Notes under the pieces: generated by a model
What the model was told of the DNA's origin: nothing
Seen by the model: only the letters and a program-made list of their open reading frames with translations
Databases searched by the model: none
Shown: positions 22,100 through 32,428 of the stretch, piece after piece
Layout: each line of letters opens with the position of its first letter
Numbering within the stretch: the stretch's first letter is position 1
Made by a program: the position numbers and the translations under genes
NCBI GenBank assembly: GCA_014885115.2
Contig: WKLE02004534.1
Coordinates: forward strand, 1 to 37,345
Length of the DNA: 37,345 bases
DNA from: Asterionellopsis glacialis
Taxonomy: Eukaryota; Bacillariophyta; Plagiogrammaphyceae; Rhaphoneidales; Asterionellopsidaceae
Reading direction: 5' to 3'

Positions 22100-23693
22100 C
22101 TATCCAATGACAATGTTGTATTCTTCATCATCTTTTTTCTCTTCAGCATCAATCTTGTTCATGACATCAGCTGTACTAATTTTCTCAGGAGAATCACAGA
22201 TACGCTTGACATTACCATAGGGATCTTCAGGGTCAATTTCCAAGTGAGACATGATATCATTGGCACTTGGTCCCCTTGGTAAGTTCTGAGGCTTGGTCCA
22301 TCCTTCCTTAATTACCTTTGTTAGGACAGGAATGTAATCTTTCTTGCGTGACACACGTTTCCCCAAATCCATTACTGCGCCATTCTTTGAAATTTCACCT
22401 CCAAATGCAGTTTGGGCTAACGATGTCTCTGTTGGTCCACACAAAAGCAAGCACGACTTTAACTTCACAATGTTCACAATTGCTAAAAAGATGCATTGCA
22501 AATTCTTTTCTTTTTTGCAGGCAACCATTTCAGGTAATAGTTCTTCGATACGTTCCATAATAATATCATCATCAGTAGTCTCGACAACAGCGAACCCAAT
22601 TTCACCTTGAAATCCAGATGCGGAATAAGAAAATGATTTTTGATCACCATTTACTAAACCAACAGCCGACAAGTGTGCCAAATCCTTAGACTTGGCCTTG
22701 AATTGTTGTGATGCCAATAATTGGATATCACCTACTTCAGCAATATCAGCCAACACAGCTACCAGGAGACGATCCCAATCTGTCGTTGTGGGGCCCAACA
22801 GGTTCAGTGTATCACTCAAGATAGCACATAATAACATACCTGCAATGGCTTTGGATGGACGACGTTTGTGTGTGAGGAAGGTGTGGGCAATAATGGTTGA
22901 CATGGATCCCCATGGACGGATATCAATATAAATAGGTTTGTCAGTCACCAATGTTTTAGATTGTAATGCATGATGATCAATGACACCAACGACCTGTTCA
23001 CAATCAATTGATGGATTCATTTGAGATGTTTGTTGATGATCAACTAAACAAATATCGACCTTGGGAGTTTCCTTTAAGATATCCTCAATTGGTCGTGGTT
23101 TCTCAACACCCCACTTTTCAAGTGCAAATGCAGTTTCAGAATTGATTTCCTTTTTTGAAAAAAAATCAATATTGAAGAGAGCAAAGAAAACAAAAAGAAC
23201 AAAGATATGAGAAGAAAAGGAGTCATTTCGGAACTGTTGCATACGCTAATGACCGGACGCCTCTTTCTTTTCAAGCATTGGATCTCCGTCACAAGTCTAT
23301 TAGTGCACTTACAGAAGCCAAGGCTGGTGTACCGCCATAAAGTTCGGCAGCACCAAGAGCACCAGCGACTGAATCAAGATCGGTCACTAAATGTCCAACA
23401 AAGACTGCATCACTTAAAATTTCAGGTAAGAATAATTCAACAGTAGGCATAGAAGATGCATCTTGGGGTAGGGCCTCGACAATTTCTTCAGCTAGTTGTT
23501 CCTTAGCCAGGACTTGTTCTTCAACTTCGGTACGTTTACGGACAATGTCACCATCGTACTTCTTTTCATGATCACCAGCAGCTAAACGAAGTGCTTCAGC
23601 TCCACCAGCGTGATGAGGATGTTCCTGAGTCAAACTTGGCCTTGCCTTCTTGCACGGTGGTTCCGTAGCTTTTTTGTTGTCTTCAGCGGTCAT
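22100..23693 (-). CDS. Family II (DHH) manganese-type inorganic pyrophosphatase
   Basis: Exons 23313-23693 and 22100-23149 join in phase 0 across a 163-base intron, giving 476 aa. The start is the ATG at 23693; the frame further 5' begins only with TTG. Domain order fits family II pyrophosphatases: GHLVTDLDS (His101, Asp105, Asp107), VDHQQ (Asp164, His165), the DHH motif (185-187), ILSD (Asp240), then the C-terminal DHHA2 domain with SRKK (394-397), the substrate-binding signature. These residues bind the metal pair and diphosphate, so hydrolysis of pyrophosphate to phosphate is expected. It exceeds the usual bacterial length of about 310 because of a roughly 95-residue N-terminal extension (with PPCKKARPS) and about 75 residues after SRKK. 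There is no clear organelle presequence. PRUNE-type DHH proteins are an alternative but lack SRKK. Confidence 0.88.
23150..23312 (-). other. Spliceosomal intron in the pyrophosphatase gene
   Basis: The donor is TCT|GTAAGT at 23312 and the acceptor AAAAAG|GAA ending at 23150. Splicing joins ..TPALAS to EINSETAF.., exactly where family II enzymes have a continuous N-terminal domain. The intron contains stops and is T-rich near its 3' end. Confidence 0.85.
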
Positions 23694-24162
23694 CTTTATG
23701 AGTCTGTTTGTCGCAACGGCGCAGCTTAACTTTATGTGTTCGTCCGAAAATTGAGAGTGATTCAAGGATGCCAGCCAATTGCGGATACAGAGTACTGGTA
23801 CATGGCATTCTCAACTAAAGAAGAAACAATTCTCACCATCCCTCGTGGCCAACAAGGATGGGTTAAAATTCGTTGACGTGGCGACCATCATCGGGATGTG
23901 TGACCAAAATCATGGTCTTTTTCTCGATCTTCTACTGATTTTATAGTATCGATCTTACCAGGGGGAGTCCTACGTGACCGTATATGGGGAATCTTCGTAT
24001 GATACCTGAAACACGAGGGACCTCAACTAGGAGTTCTCAATAATGATCTCGATCGCTCGTTTTTTGTACCGGAGCGTTAGTGTTGTGTCGTACCCGGTAC
24101 CTCTTAACTTCTACCCCATGTACCATTTGTACTGAAATGCTACATACATGGAACTGGTAATG

Positions 24163-24310
24163 TCTGAACTGGTACCAGTTTCAAGTGTTACCTGGTACCA
24201 GGTACAGATACTACAGGTACCTTATGATAGACCCACTTGAGAACATACCAGGTAGTCTACCTGGTACTCAAAATGGTGGGGATTGAATGCACGTGCATGT
24301 ACCTGGTAGA
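24163..24310. repeat. TACCTGGTACCAGGTA palindromes and hairpin
   Basis: A perfect 16-base palindrome lies at 24189-24204. An inverted pair with 10-base arms (TACCAGGTAG/CTACCTGGTA) and a 1-base loop lies at 24246-24266. A further TACCTGGTA sits at 24300-24308. Confidence 0.65.
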
Positions 24311-24420
24311 GAACGTGCAAGCCATCGCGCAAGAGTGACAAGCTGACAGACCTGGCGGACCGTGTCGTGATGATTGTCAATTGATGAGAGATAGATAGGG
24401 ATCAAGATAAAGAACAATGG

Positions 24421-24445
24421 NNNNNNNNNNNNNNNNNNNNNNNNN
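24421..24445. other. Assembly gap (25 N)
   Basis: Twenty-five undetermined bases sit next to the palindrome cluster. Self-complementary sequence is a plausible reason for the failed assembly, but the true gap size is unknown. Confidence 0.95.
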
Positions 24446-25003
24446 CACCATGATCTTTGGATTATTGAATTAGTCATTCTAACTTGAGTCCCACAGGGCT
24501 ATTTTTTTAAATCCACATGATACCTTGTAGGAAGACCTTATATACGGAACTTTACAGTATTTATATGATGCCATATTCTACGTCACTCATACATAATGAG
24601 CCGAACACACCATCGTGGCTTTGAAAATTTAGATGATACATCAAATTTTTAAAGCGTTGGGTCTTGAGTCGTCATATTTTGACAACGATGGAAGCTTTGA
24701 AAATTGTGGTTTGCAAGACTTGCCTGTAAATACCAAAGTTTGAAAGCAGAGATTATTAAGTCCTCTTTCTAACCTTTACTCCATTACCTTAAGTAGCGCC
24801 GAGAAAAAGAAGAGTGTACAGGCTTTCTCCGACTTTCGGGAGTCACATCGCATGACTTAAAAAAAACGAGGAAAAAGTGCAAGAGAGATAAACACTGATA
24901 GTAGTATATCACGCATTACATCAAAGAGAGAGAGAGAGAACCCCAGAGTCAAACACAAGAGACTCACCAACATTGATTGAATCGCATCGGCATCGGCATC
25001 ACC

Positions 25004-26173
25004 ATGGCACCAGTTCTAGGCGATACCAGCAATACACTGGATCATGAAAATAATTTGTTGGATGATTTGCTTAAAGATGACGAAAGTGGAGTTTGCCCAG
25101 ATTCACCAAGAACAAGCAAAAATTTGAATCATGATATTATCGAAACAACATCTACTATTACAACAAACTCCTTTTCATCTGAAAGCAACATTGAAAACAA
25201 AGAGATAGAAGATTTAGTTACACCCCTTCAAAAAAATTCATCGAAACGAGATATTAATTTAGCTATCAATGATTTGATTAATAACGACCGACTTTCACCA
25301 TCTAGCTTGAGCGAAACTTCACCAAGATCAACACGAATAATGCCAGACAGTGTTGCTTTTACAAAAAAATTCTTACAGTCGACATCAGAGGCACTAAGTA
25401 GCTCACCAAGAAACAAGAGAAGAAGTAAGAGGAATAGTTCAGCATCTCCATCGCCAACTACCGCATCTGGTGAAGAATCATCATCGTTTGGTAATAATAT
25501 CACGGCAAACAATATTACAGATGATATTCGTGATTTATTTTTAAGTAATCATTCTAGTAACAAGGGTGGAACCAGTAACACTTCTGATCCAACTACAGCT
25601 GAATTGTTGGGGAGAGCACGTGAACGGATTGAACATCAACAACTAATGGAACAAGTACAAAAATTACGTCGTCGTGTACAAGAAAAGGATGCTAGAATTG
25701 TACAATTGACTGCACAATTACGTCGTGCAACTGCTGCTAAATGTGACTTAGTATTGGCGTGTACTGAAATCGAAGGACAGTTAGAAAATATTGAAAAAGA
25801 AGGTGAGCGAAATGTTCAAAATATTAAAAGGGAAAATTTACGCTTAGTTGAAAAACAAAGTCAAATGGAAATTGAATACATCAATGAAATGGGTAAACTT
25901 ACAGAAAAGATCCGTGATATGACAAGACGACATCAAAATGAAATACTAGAAAAAGAATTTCAACTTGCTAAATCACAAGAAACCATCCGACGTCTTAAAT
26001 GTTCGATTAATACAAAGGCTGCTAATCAAAGTATAACACAGAATAGAAGTGCTGGTGGACCAGGTAATCCTAGAATGTCACGACCTAATAACCGAAGACC
26101 GCCCTCAAGTATTTGGAAGAAAGACACTACCTCAAAAAATTCGACTAAAATTCCAGAAAAAATCATGTTGTAA
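25004..26173 (+). CDS. Coiled-coil protein, 389 aa (hypothetical)
   Basis: The start ATG at 25004 sits in an ACCATGGCA context. The first 190 residues are Ser/Thr/Asn-rich and probably disordered, with SPR-type phosphorylation-like sites and a basic KRRSKRN patch. From about residue 198 to 335 a long heptad-rich coiled coil follows (HQQLMEQVQKLRRRVQEKDA onward, with repeated Leu/Ile and Glu/Lys/Arg). The tail is basic and Pro/Arg-rich. There is no membrane segment. I recognise no family. A structural or cytoskeletal scaffold is the usual role for such architecture, but this is inference. Confidence 0.8.
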   Translation: MAPVLGDTSNTLDHENNLLDDLLKDDESGVCPDSPRTSKNLNHDIIETTSTITTNSFSSESNIENKEIEDLVTPLQKNSSKRDINLAINDLINNDRLSPSSLSETSPRSTRIMPDSVAFTKKFLQSTSEALSSSPRNKRRSKRNSSASPSPTTASGEESSSFGNNITANNITDDIRDLFLSNHSSNKGGTSNTSDPTTAELLGRARERIEHQQLMEQVQKLRRRVQEKDARIVQLTAQLRRATAAKCDLVLACTEIEGQLENIEKEGERNVQNIKRENLRLVEKQSQMEIEYINEMGKLTEKIRDMTRRHQNEILEKEFQLAKSQETIRRLKCSINTKAANQSITQNRSAGGPGNPRMSRPNNRRPPSSIWKKDTTSKNSTKIPEKIML

Positions 26174-26826
26174 CGAGAGAGAAGCCTTCACGGACAGACC
26201 TCTTAACCAAGCAAGTCTTTCTCTCCTTTCCTCTTCTCCAGACGGAAACAGCAGCCTCATACAACGCACTATATAGCAAGTAAAGTATATGTTATTGTAT
26301 CGTCTCCGGTGATACACTTTAAGTAAATGTTTCTTTTCTGGGGGGGTTGTGCATAAAATAATATTTCATTGAAAATTTAAGTTCGGTATATTTGCAATGT
26401 TCTTTAGTTTCCTTTTGAGATGAAGCGTGTTTTAGTTTTGAGCTTGCTAAGGTGTTGGAGAGAGCGAAAGATGTCATTTAGGCATAACAACCTTCAAGTT
26501 TCTCAAGCTATCCCGAAGGAAGAGTTACAGTATAACGCCCATAACTTTATTGGTAAGAAGTGAAACACAAGATGCAGCCGTTTATCAAAAAGAAGAGTGC
26601 GACCGCACATCTAAAGGAAGAGGGAAATTAAATCATTAAACTTCAAGAAAATAACTCATCAACTTTCAAGAAAGCAGAATAAAGTAAGTGCTCCAAAACG
26701 CAATATGTATTTACGTTGTAATTTTCTTTTTTGATTGCTACTACAGTTAGGTGGATGCGTATATGCTTTGCACCTGCCATCATGTACGAACATCACGTTT
26801 TTTGGGTTTACCTATTACTAATGCTC
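26174..26826. other. Intergenic, convergent 3' ends
   Basis: No gene or repeat array is seen between the coiled-coil and cold-shock-domain genes. The DNA is AT-rich, with a GGGGGG run at about 26,341. Confidence 0.5.
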
Positions 26827-27465
26827 TTACTCCTGTCCTGCTTCTACTTCTTCTTGTTGTCCTGTAACCCTTGCTTTTGCAGTCATGATTTTAGTTTCTG
26901 TTGCTTCAAATGCTTTCATGATTTGCTCAATTTGTGATGTTGGATCACCCTCCTTATCACTTAAAATTCCAAATACTTGTTTCCCAAGGTGGTTTGTGGC
27001 ATTCTCCGTTTCCTTTTCAACATATCCATCACGGAATAATGGAATTCGTTCACCACTTTCATATGTAAGTTGATGAGCTCTAAATTGTCCATCATTCTCA
27101 CCTGGCTTGACTTGAAATTTAACACGTTCACCTTTCAGTAAGAATGGATTGTATGGATTTTTTTCACCTGGGATATGACATAGAATTCCTCCACGATGAA
27201 TAAAAAGGTCTGGTGTACCTTCTTGATCTTGTTCAATAAACCCATATGACTTGGCTCGTCTGTAAAACTTTACAGTACCGGTTAAAAATTCTTCCGAATC
27301 ATCATTACTACTGCTACCATCTTCGCCACCTTCAACCGAGGAGGAGAAAAACCTATTGTTGGTGGTACCAAGTGCTACAACAGATGATTTCCAAGTCGCA
27401 CTTTTCATCACCGATACAGTCGTGACCGATGGCAAACGCCGTGCGAAAGTTGTCAATAAGGACAT
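26827..27465 (-). CDS. Cold-shock-domain protein, probably mitochondrial
   Basis: The ATG at 27465 (the upstream codon is GTG) gives 212 aa. The N-terminus (MSLLTTFARRLPSV, later NNRFFSS) is rich in Arg/Ser/Thr without acids, like a mitochondrial presequence, with an RFFSS processing-like site near residue 43. A cold-shock domain spans about 61-135: GTVKFYRRAKSYGFIEQ (RNP1-like) and DLFIHR (RNP2-like). Such domains bind single-stranded RNA or DNA, so organellar RNA binding is the likely role. The C-terminal part has an amphipathic helix and a Glu/Gln-rich end. It is divergent from the plastid-targeted gene at 28141. Confidence 0.82.
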   Translation of the reverse strand: MSLLTTFARRLPSVTTVSVMKSATWKSSVVALGTTNNRFFSSSVEGGEDGSSSNDDSEEFLTGTVKFYRRAKSYGFIEQDQEGTPDLFIHRGGILCHIPGEKNPYNPFLLKGERVKFQVKPGENDGQFRAHQLTYESGERIPLFRDGYVEKETENATNHLGKQVFGILSDKEGDPTSQIEQIMKAFEATETKIMTAKARVTGQQEEVEAGQE

Positions 27466-28140
27466 GATAGACACTGGTTCCTTGTTGCGTCTCCAACACC
27501 TTTACGATGGATGTTGCGTATTATACAGATCTCTTTGGATGCGAGAAGTGGATGATGTGACACACCTCTCTTGGTATCGGCGAAATAGTCAACAAGGGGA
27601 AAGCGGTGCCCAAAGATTTTGATTTTTTTTTATGAGGATTCAAGAGAAGCCAGTTGATTGAAAAAATTGCATGATTCGCGCGCATAAAATCGATTTTAGT
27701 CCAGTAAGTCGGCTGACAAGATATTTTGGTTGGGCCGTTCGATAAAATAAACAGGATTTCTACCGTTTGTATGTCGCCCGTGTTATAGGGTTACCTCCAC
27801 GCGTTCTTGGATGATTGACACCTCCTTTTCTAGGGATGATGGCTTATCGCCCACCCATCACCCATCACATCTGTTGTTGATGTCTGATGATTGGAGAGAG
27901 TCTTGGCTCACTCGAACTTAATATTGATCGTTGTGTTCTAGAGTGCAATTATTGCTCTACACACCGTGCTTTTTGTTTCTCGGTTTTACCCACGTTGACA
28001 ACCAATCTGTTGCTCTTTCCTCTAGGGACCTCTAGAGAGTTTACAGTAGATAACGAAGTTCAAGTTCAACAACTGTATCTATACTGACAGAAAGACTAAG
28101 CTCGTTTTTTTAAAAGAATATTACTATTATTTCTACCATC
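27466..28140. promoter_or_regulatory. Shared divergent promoter region
   Basis: This region of about 675 bases serves two divergent genes, both with organelle-type presequences. It contains an ATTCGCGCGC word near 27,673, which loosely fits the E2F consensus WTTSSCSS. No TACCTGGTA palindrome is present. Nothing else is recognised. Confidence 0.35.
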
Positions 28141-28755
28141 ATGGCATCCTTACGATCCCGCCATTCTATCGGCATATGTCAAATGGTGACTAGCATTGTT
28201 TCATTACTGGTATTGCTACGTCTGCAAGGAGTCACTTGCTTTTCTCCCATTACTACATCTTGTCGTCGTCGACAACCTTTTTGTTTAGTGGACAATAATG
28301 TTCCACAAAGATACAAGAACACAATGTTATTGGATCGTAAATACTATGATGACGACGAAGATGATGATGAAGAAGAATTTGCCCGTGTCCGAAGACGAGG
28401 AGGACGTGGATATGATCGCGAGGAAGTTGAATCTGTAGCTGACTATGTATCACGAGGAGAATCGAGGAGTAAAGGAAAGTATTATGAGGACGACGAGGAA
28501 GATGAATACGATGATGATGAATATGACTACTATGATGATGAGGAAGATGAAAGTGATGATGATGAAGAGGACTTTGATGATATTCTTATACCAAATTCTC
28601 AATTAGATAGTATGGATCCAGATGGTGCTGCTGAACGATTTGGTGAACTTGCAAGTGATCCAAAATTCTGGTTTGAATTTACACTCTTTGTATTATTCTA
28701 TAATTTTATTCTATATCTTGGAAGAGATATCGATATAAGTTATATGGTTTCTTAA
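28141..28755 (+). CDS. Plastid-targeted acidic membrane protein, 204 aa
   Basis: The N-terminus is a signal peptide (hydrophobic core about 16-28) with a predicted cleavage after Cys33, directly followed by Phe34 (GVTC|FSP). Phe at +1 is the hallmark of the diatom/ochrophyte bipartite plastid presequence. The mature part has two Asp/Glu/Tyr-rich tracts (about 70-83 and 117-148), an Arg/Gly patch between them, and one hydrophobic C-terminal span (about 177-195). It may therefore sit in a plastid membrane with an acidic soluble arm. I recognise no family. Plastid location is inferred from the presequence only. Confidence 0.75.
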   Translation: MASLRSRHSIGICQMVTSIVSLLVLLRLQGVTCFSPITTSCRRRQPFCLVDNNVPQRYKNTMLLDRKYYDDDEDDDEEEFARVRRRGGRGYDREEVESVADYVSRGESRSKGKYYEDDEEDEYDDDEYDYYDDEEDESDDDEEDFDDILIPNSQLDSMDPDGAAERFGELASDPKFWFEFTLFVLFYNFILYLGRDIDISYMVS

Positions 28756-30044
28756 TATCTTATACATATATCTCAGTGAAGGAGATTATTTTGACGGAGC
28801 CAGGATGGATGAAAAGAAAAGGAGAGTATGATAATTAGAAAGATGTACATACACACACAGAGACGCACGCATTGCTACTATTACAAACATAAAACAACAC
28901 CAATGGTCACACGGAGAACGAACCAACAAAAACGACATTAATTAACAGATGACTCTCGAAGAAGACCCAAACAACCGAAACTATGCAGAGAAGAATAAAA
29001 TCCTGGATACTGACAACGCGATTGACAACATTCATGCAATATGAATGGACGATTTTTGGATTTCTTATCTGCCATCGAATGCGTAGGACTACACTCTAAA
29101 ATAGGACTGCACGAAATATCGCATAACACCATATCTTGTCCCAATTTCAACTCCAGGAACAATCAAATTATTGTATAGGAGAATTCTTTGTTACAGTAAG
29201 TTGTCTACACGTATCGTACCAGGTAGTGTACTAGTTCGTACCCTTTCAAGTACAGATGAGAATCGTATTCTTCTCTCCATATACCAGGTACAGCATAGAC
29301 TAGAGGTGAAGGACTTTTCCGAAAGAAAGTTAGTCACTCTAATAATCTGTATAGATTCAAAGTTCCAGTCCTAAACTGTAACCCTCTTTCAATCCAGTGA
29401 AATCAAACGGAGGTAATCCTATTTTAGAGTGGGCTATAGGAATATATCGATGCCACTAGAAAAGATGTTATCAATATCAACCACGTTATCGATATGAACC
29501 AATATGCTTCCTATTACTTTTACCAAGAGTACTAGATTGGCAAACTGGGAAGTAATGACGAACGTTCGATAAGGCATTATAATTCGTTCTACTGCTGCTT
29601 CTATGGCGATGATGTCTAGCAATAAGGCGACCATGCAACATGAAACATAGCATCAAGTATATCATTATCGTCATATAGTCGTCGTCGTTGTTTTAGGTTT
29701 CACTAGAAGGCATAATGGTGCCTGGTGCGTGTGGTCAGCCTATGCGTTTCCAAAAGTTACAAATTGTACCGTGAAAAGATGATTCATATTTGCATTTTCA
29801 AAAATAATGAAAATCTCATCCAAAATCATAAAATTCTCTCCAGCTAGACAGTCCTCATTCTTTTTCAACAAACACTTCCAACCGCTCGCTCTCTCGCTCT
29901 AGAGGTCCTACCTACAGGAGAAGGCTCAAGAGAAAGTGTGCTCGAGAGGTACCGCTAAATGCACACACAGAGTCCGTGAGGCAGCGACTGTCAAAAAATA
30001 GAGAATAGTACAACATTCGTATCTATGGTTTCCTGGGGTAAATC

Positions 30045-30312
30045 TTTTGGCGCGAGGATATTCCTCTTATTAAATTCCACTACGAAAGTTCTCGACAGTA
30101 TGATGATTTCTAGGAAATAGGAGTATGTTTTAAGGAACGACCCTATGATACCATCATTAATCATTATAATTTTTTCTCATTTGAAGAGAGCATGTGACGG
30201 CGATGGGAGAATCTAAAAAATTCAAAATGTCTCCGTTAAATGAGCGTTAGCAAGAAGGACATAGACCGTTAAGGTATCCTAAAAAGCCGTTCCGATAACG
30301 GTACAAGCCGTT
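30045..30312. promoter_or_regulatory. Possible cell-cycle site cluster (E2F + MSA-like)
   Basis: TTTTGGCGCG at 30045-30054 matches the E2F/DP consensus TTTSGCGC. Five AACGG/CCGTT cores follow at 30233, 30266, 30287, 30297 and 30308. AACGG is the core of the MYB3R-bound mitosis-specific activator (MSA) element of plants. The next plus-strand gene starts at 30977. Any effect on that gene is inference; an unannotated transcript could start closer. Confidence 0.35.
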
Positions 30313-30666
30313 ACGGTGAATCCAATATCACCTAAATACCAGTCGTGCGTTCCACAAAAATTAATTTTTTACCTCCGTTGTTTACCAAATTTTACTTCAT
30401 TCATCCCTCATAGTATCATAATGAAGTGGTTGTGTCTTCCGAACGACTGCATATTATGGAGAACCTGTTCAGAAAGACGTTATGTGTTTGGAGTAGAAAT
30501 AAGTATATTGAAAAGTTGATAGTGGACAAAAAGGGGTGGCGGCAAAAGTTCTACATATCGAAAATATTATTTCACGTTGGAATCAGTATGTTTCTACTGA
30601 AAGAATCCCGTTAAAGAGAGAAAACAAGCTCAATCCAAGACTACTTCTACGTAGTTTATAAGGGCA

Positions 30667-30798
30667 ACCTGGTACAAATCCGAACTGACTGAGGAGCTGA
30701 GGAGAAAACTCCAGCAAAACCAAGATCCAAGCATACCGTACCTGGTACATGTAGAATACAACTCATTCACGCCTCTGCTGGTTGGCTTACCAGGTACA
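30667..30798. repeat. TACCTGGTAC palindromes upstream of the 30977 gene
   Basis: Three units (30667-30675, 30739-30748, 30789-30798) lie 180-310 bases before the ATG. This is about the same distance as the units before the TPR and RING genes. Confidence 0.5.
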
Positions 30799-30976
30799 GT
30801 TCCTTCGATACTGATAGTGCACAGAAAAGAAAGAAGAAGTACCGTACTGAAGTCAAGTAGTTGGTTATCGTAGAACATTCCAATCGTCTCATTTTTATTT
30901 CAACACAACTCAGTAACACAAAGTCAACATCACCACAAAGTTTTCAACTCGAACAGAAATTTTTTGAGAATCTACC

Positions 30977-31516
30977 ATGTCCGATTTATTTGATACAGTG
31001 TTTCTTCATATGTTGAATGCAGCATTGAGCCAAGATAGTTCTTGCGATACCAACAGTAAAAGCAAGCACAACAACGGTGACGACTCGGACGATGATGAAG
31101 AACATAATCGTCCTCATACAAGTATTTGGCGTGACCAAAATCATCAAGAACAACATCCAATGGGAACAGGTGGCGTCGCAGCAGAATTGCTGTATTCCTC
31201 CTTTTCGAGTCGAGGTATGGGCGAATTGAATTGTTCTTTTAGTTATGATCGTATGCACGAAGAATCGATAAATAATAAAAAGGCATGGCAAACAACAGCC
31301 TTACCACAATTACAAAGTCATATTCGTCATACATTTGGAAATGAAACAATCGATGAACTCATAACTAATAAAAGTTGTTCCTCATTGAGATCACCATCAC
31401 GCACAGCAACAACGTCAAGAAGAGGAAGGTCTGGTAGTCACAGTGCAAGTCCACCAAGACCAAAAGGACACCGTCGTAGTGCTCATACGTTACACATTCA
31501 ACAATCTCAAGTATAA
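30977..31516 (+). CDS. Small hydrophilic protein, 179 aa (hypothetical)
   Basis: ATG in the context ACCATGTCC. The first 18 residues (MSDLFDTVFLHMLNAALSQD) can form an amphipathic helix. An Asp/Glu/His/Asn-rich stretch follows, then a mixed central part containing two Trp (about residues 51 and 103), then a basic Ser/Arg-rich tail with RSPSR and RRGRSGSHS motifs resembling short RS or phosphorylation-prone segments. There is no signal peptide or membrane span, and no family is recognised. The clean start context and protein-like composition support a real gene. Confidence 0.65.
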   Translation: MSDLFDTVFLHMLNAALSQDSSCDTNSKSKHNNGDDSDDDEEHNRPHTSIWRDQNHQEQHPMGTGGVAAELLYSSFSSRGMGELNCSFSYDRMHEESINNKKAWQTTALPQLQSHIRHTFGNETIDELITNKSCSSLRSPSRTATTSRRGRSGSHSASPPRPKGHRRSAHTLHIQQSQV

Positions 31517-32428
31517 AAAGAGGAAAACAAGAGAGTTTTAAAAGAGAGAAAGCCTACAGGAAGTTTTTCCAAGTGACTTCGAGTAAATTATACATTTCAA
31601 TCATTTTCAATTACATTATTTTAGATACTCGACATGTTTGCATTTTTAACGCACAAACACACATCACAACAGAGAGTTTTTTAAAGGGAATGAGAGAAGA
31701 AAAATAAACGAAAGCTAGTTTTTAATTTGATACATTAGGATACATATTATACATCTTTATTGGTGAATACTTTTGTTGTTTTGTTTTATCTTTTCCAATC
31801 TTCCTTTTTTGTACAGAAGAAATGTTTGTGAGTGCAGGTTAGATATCTTTCTTGAATTTTTTTTCTTGAGCTTGTGCGTTGGAAATTCGGAAGATGTCAA
31901 TGTTCTGATAAAGAGATATCGGGATACTGACTGTTGATACTCCGTATCATACTAGCATTATTTTTTATCTTCAATATCCTCGACAAGAACAAAATCTCGG
32001 ATATCATAAATATTTTTTCATAAATAATACTCCTATTATTTATATTGGGCACGTGGAGTCTCTATGTTTTGAAAAAAAATTAGGAGACACCCGTTCTACC
32101 GGTAGTCTGTGTATAATAGCTCAATCCCTCATCATGTTGTATTTCTGGATTGATTTCAATCGCTCCCCATCATATTAACCTCTACTCGTTTTTAAACATA
32201 GGAACATTCCTATTGGATGTTTCAAAAACTGAAAAAAAAAACGGATCTGATATCCAATGACACACGCCAAAGTGGTGCATTTCCCAGTAGTGCGAAAAAT
32301 ACACGCAAGTTCCAACGGTACAATTTTCGTTGTCCATCCGAGACTCAGCACAAAAAAAGAATAGTCGCTCCAAAAAATAAATCTGACTGGAGACCCAAAC
32401 TAAAACTGCAGAGACGTCACTTACTACA
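31517..32428. other. Intergenic, 0.9 kb
   Basis: AT-rich with scattered homopolymer runs. No gene, RNA or palindrome array is recognised. It presumably holds the 3' untranslated region of the 30977 gene and the promoter of the 32429 gene. Confidence 0.5.

Larger units (their letters stand above)
23694..25003. other. Divergent intergenic region with assembly gap
   Basis: This lies between the divergent pyrophosphatase and coiled-coil gene starts. It contains a dense palindrome cluster (24,163-24,310), a run of 25 Ns at 24421-24445 (assembly gap), and an (AG)n stretch at about 24,924-24,941 in the probable leader of the plus-strand gene. No gene is supported. Confidence 0.55.
28756..30976. other. 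Long intergenic region (2.2 kb)
   Basis: No gene is supported; all frames are short and most start at non-ATG codons. It contains TACCAGGTA units (29217, 29282, 30667, 30739, 30789), CTCTAGAGGTCC-type words near 29,898, an E2F-consensus site (30045-30054) and five AACGG/CCGTT cores (30233-30312). Confidence 0.5.
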
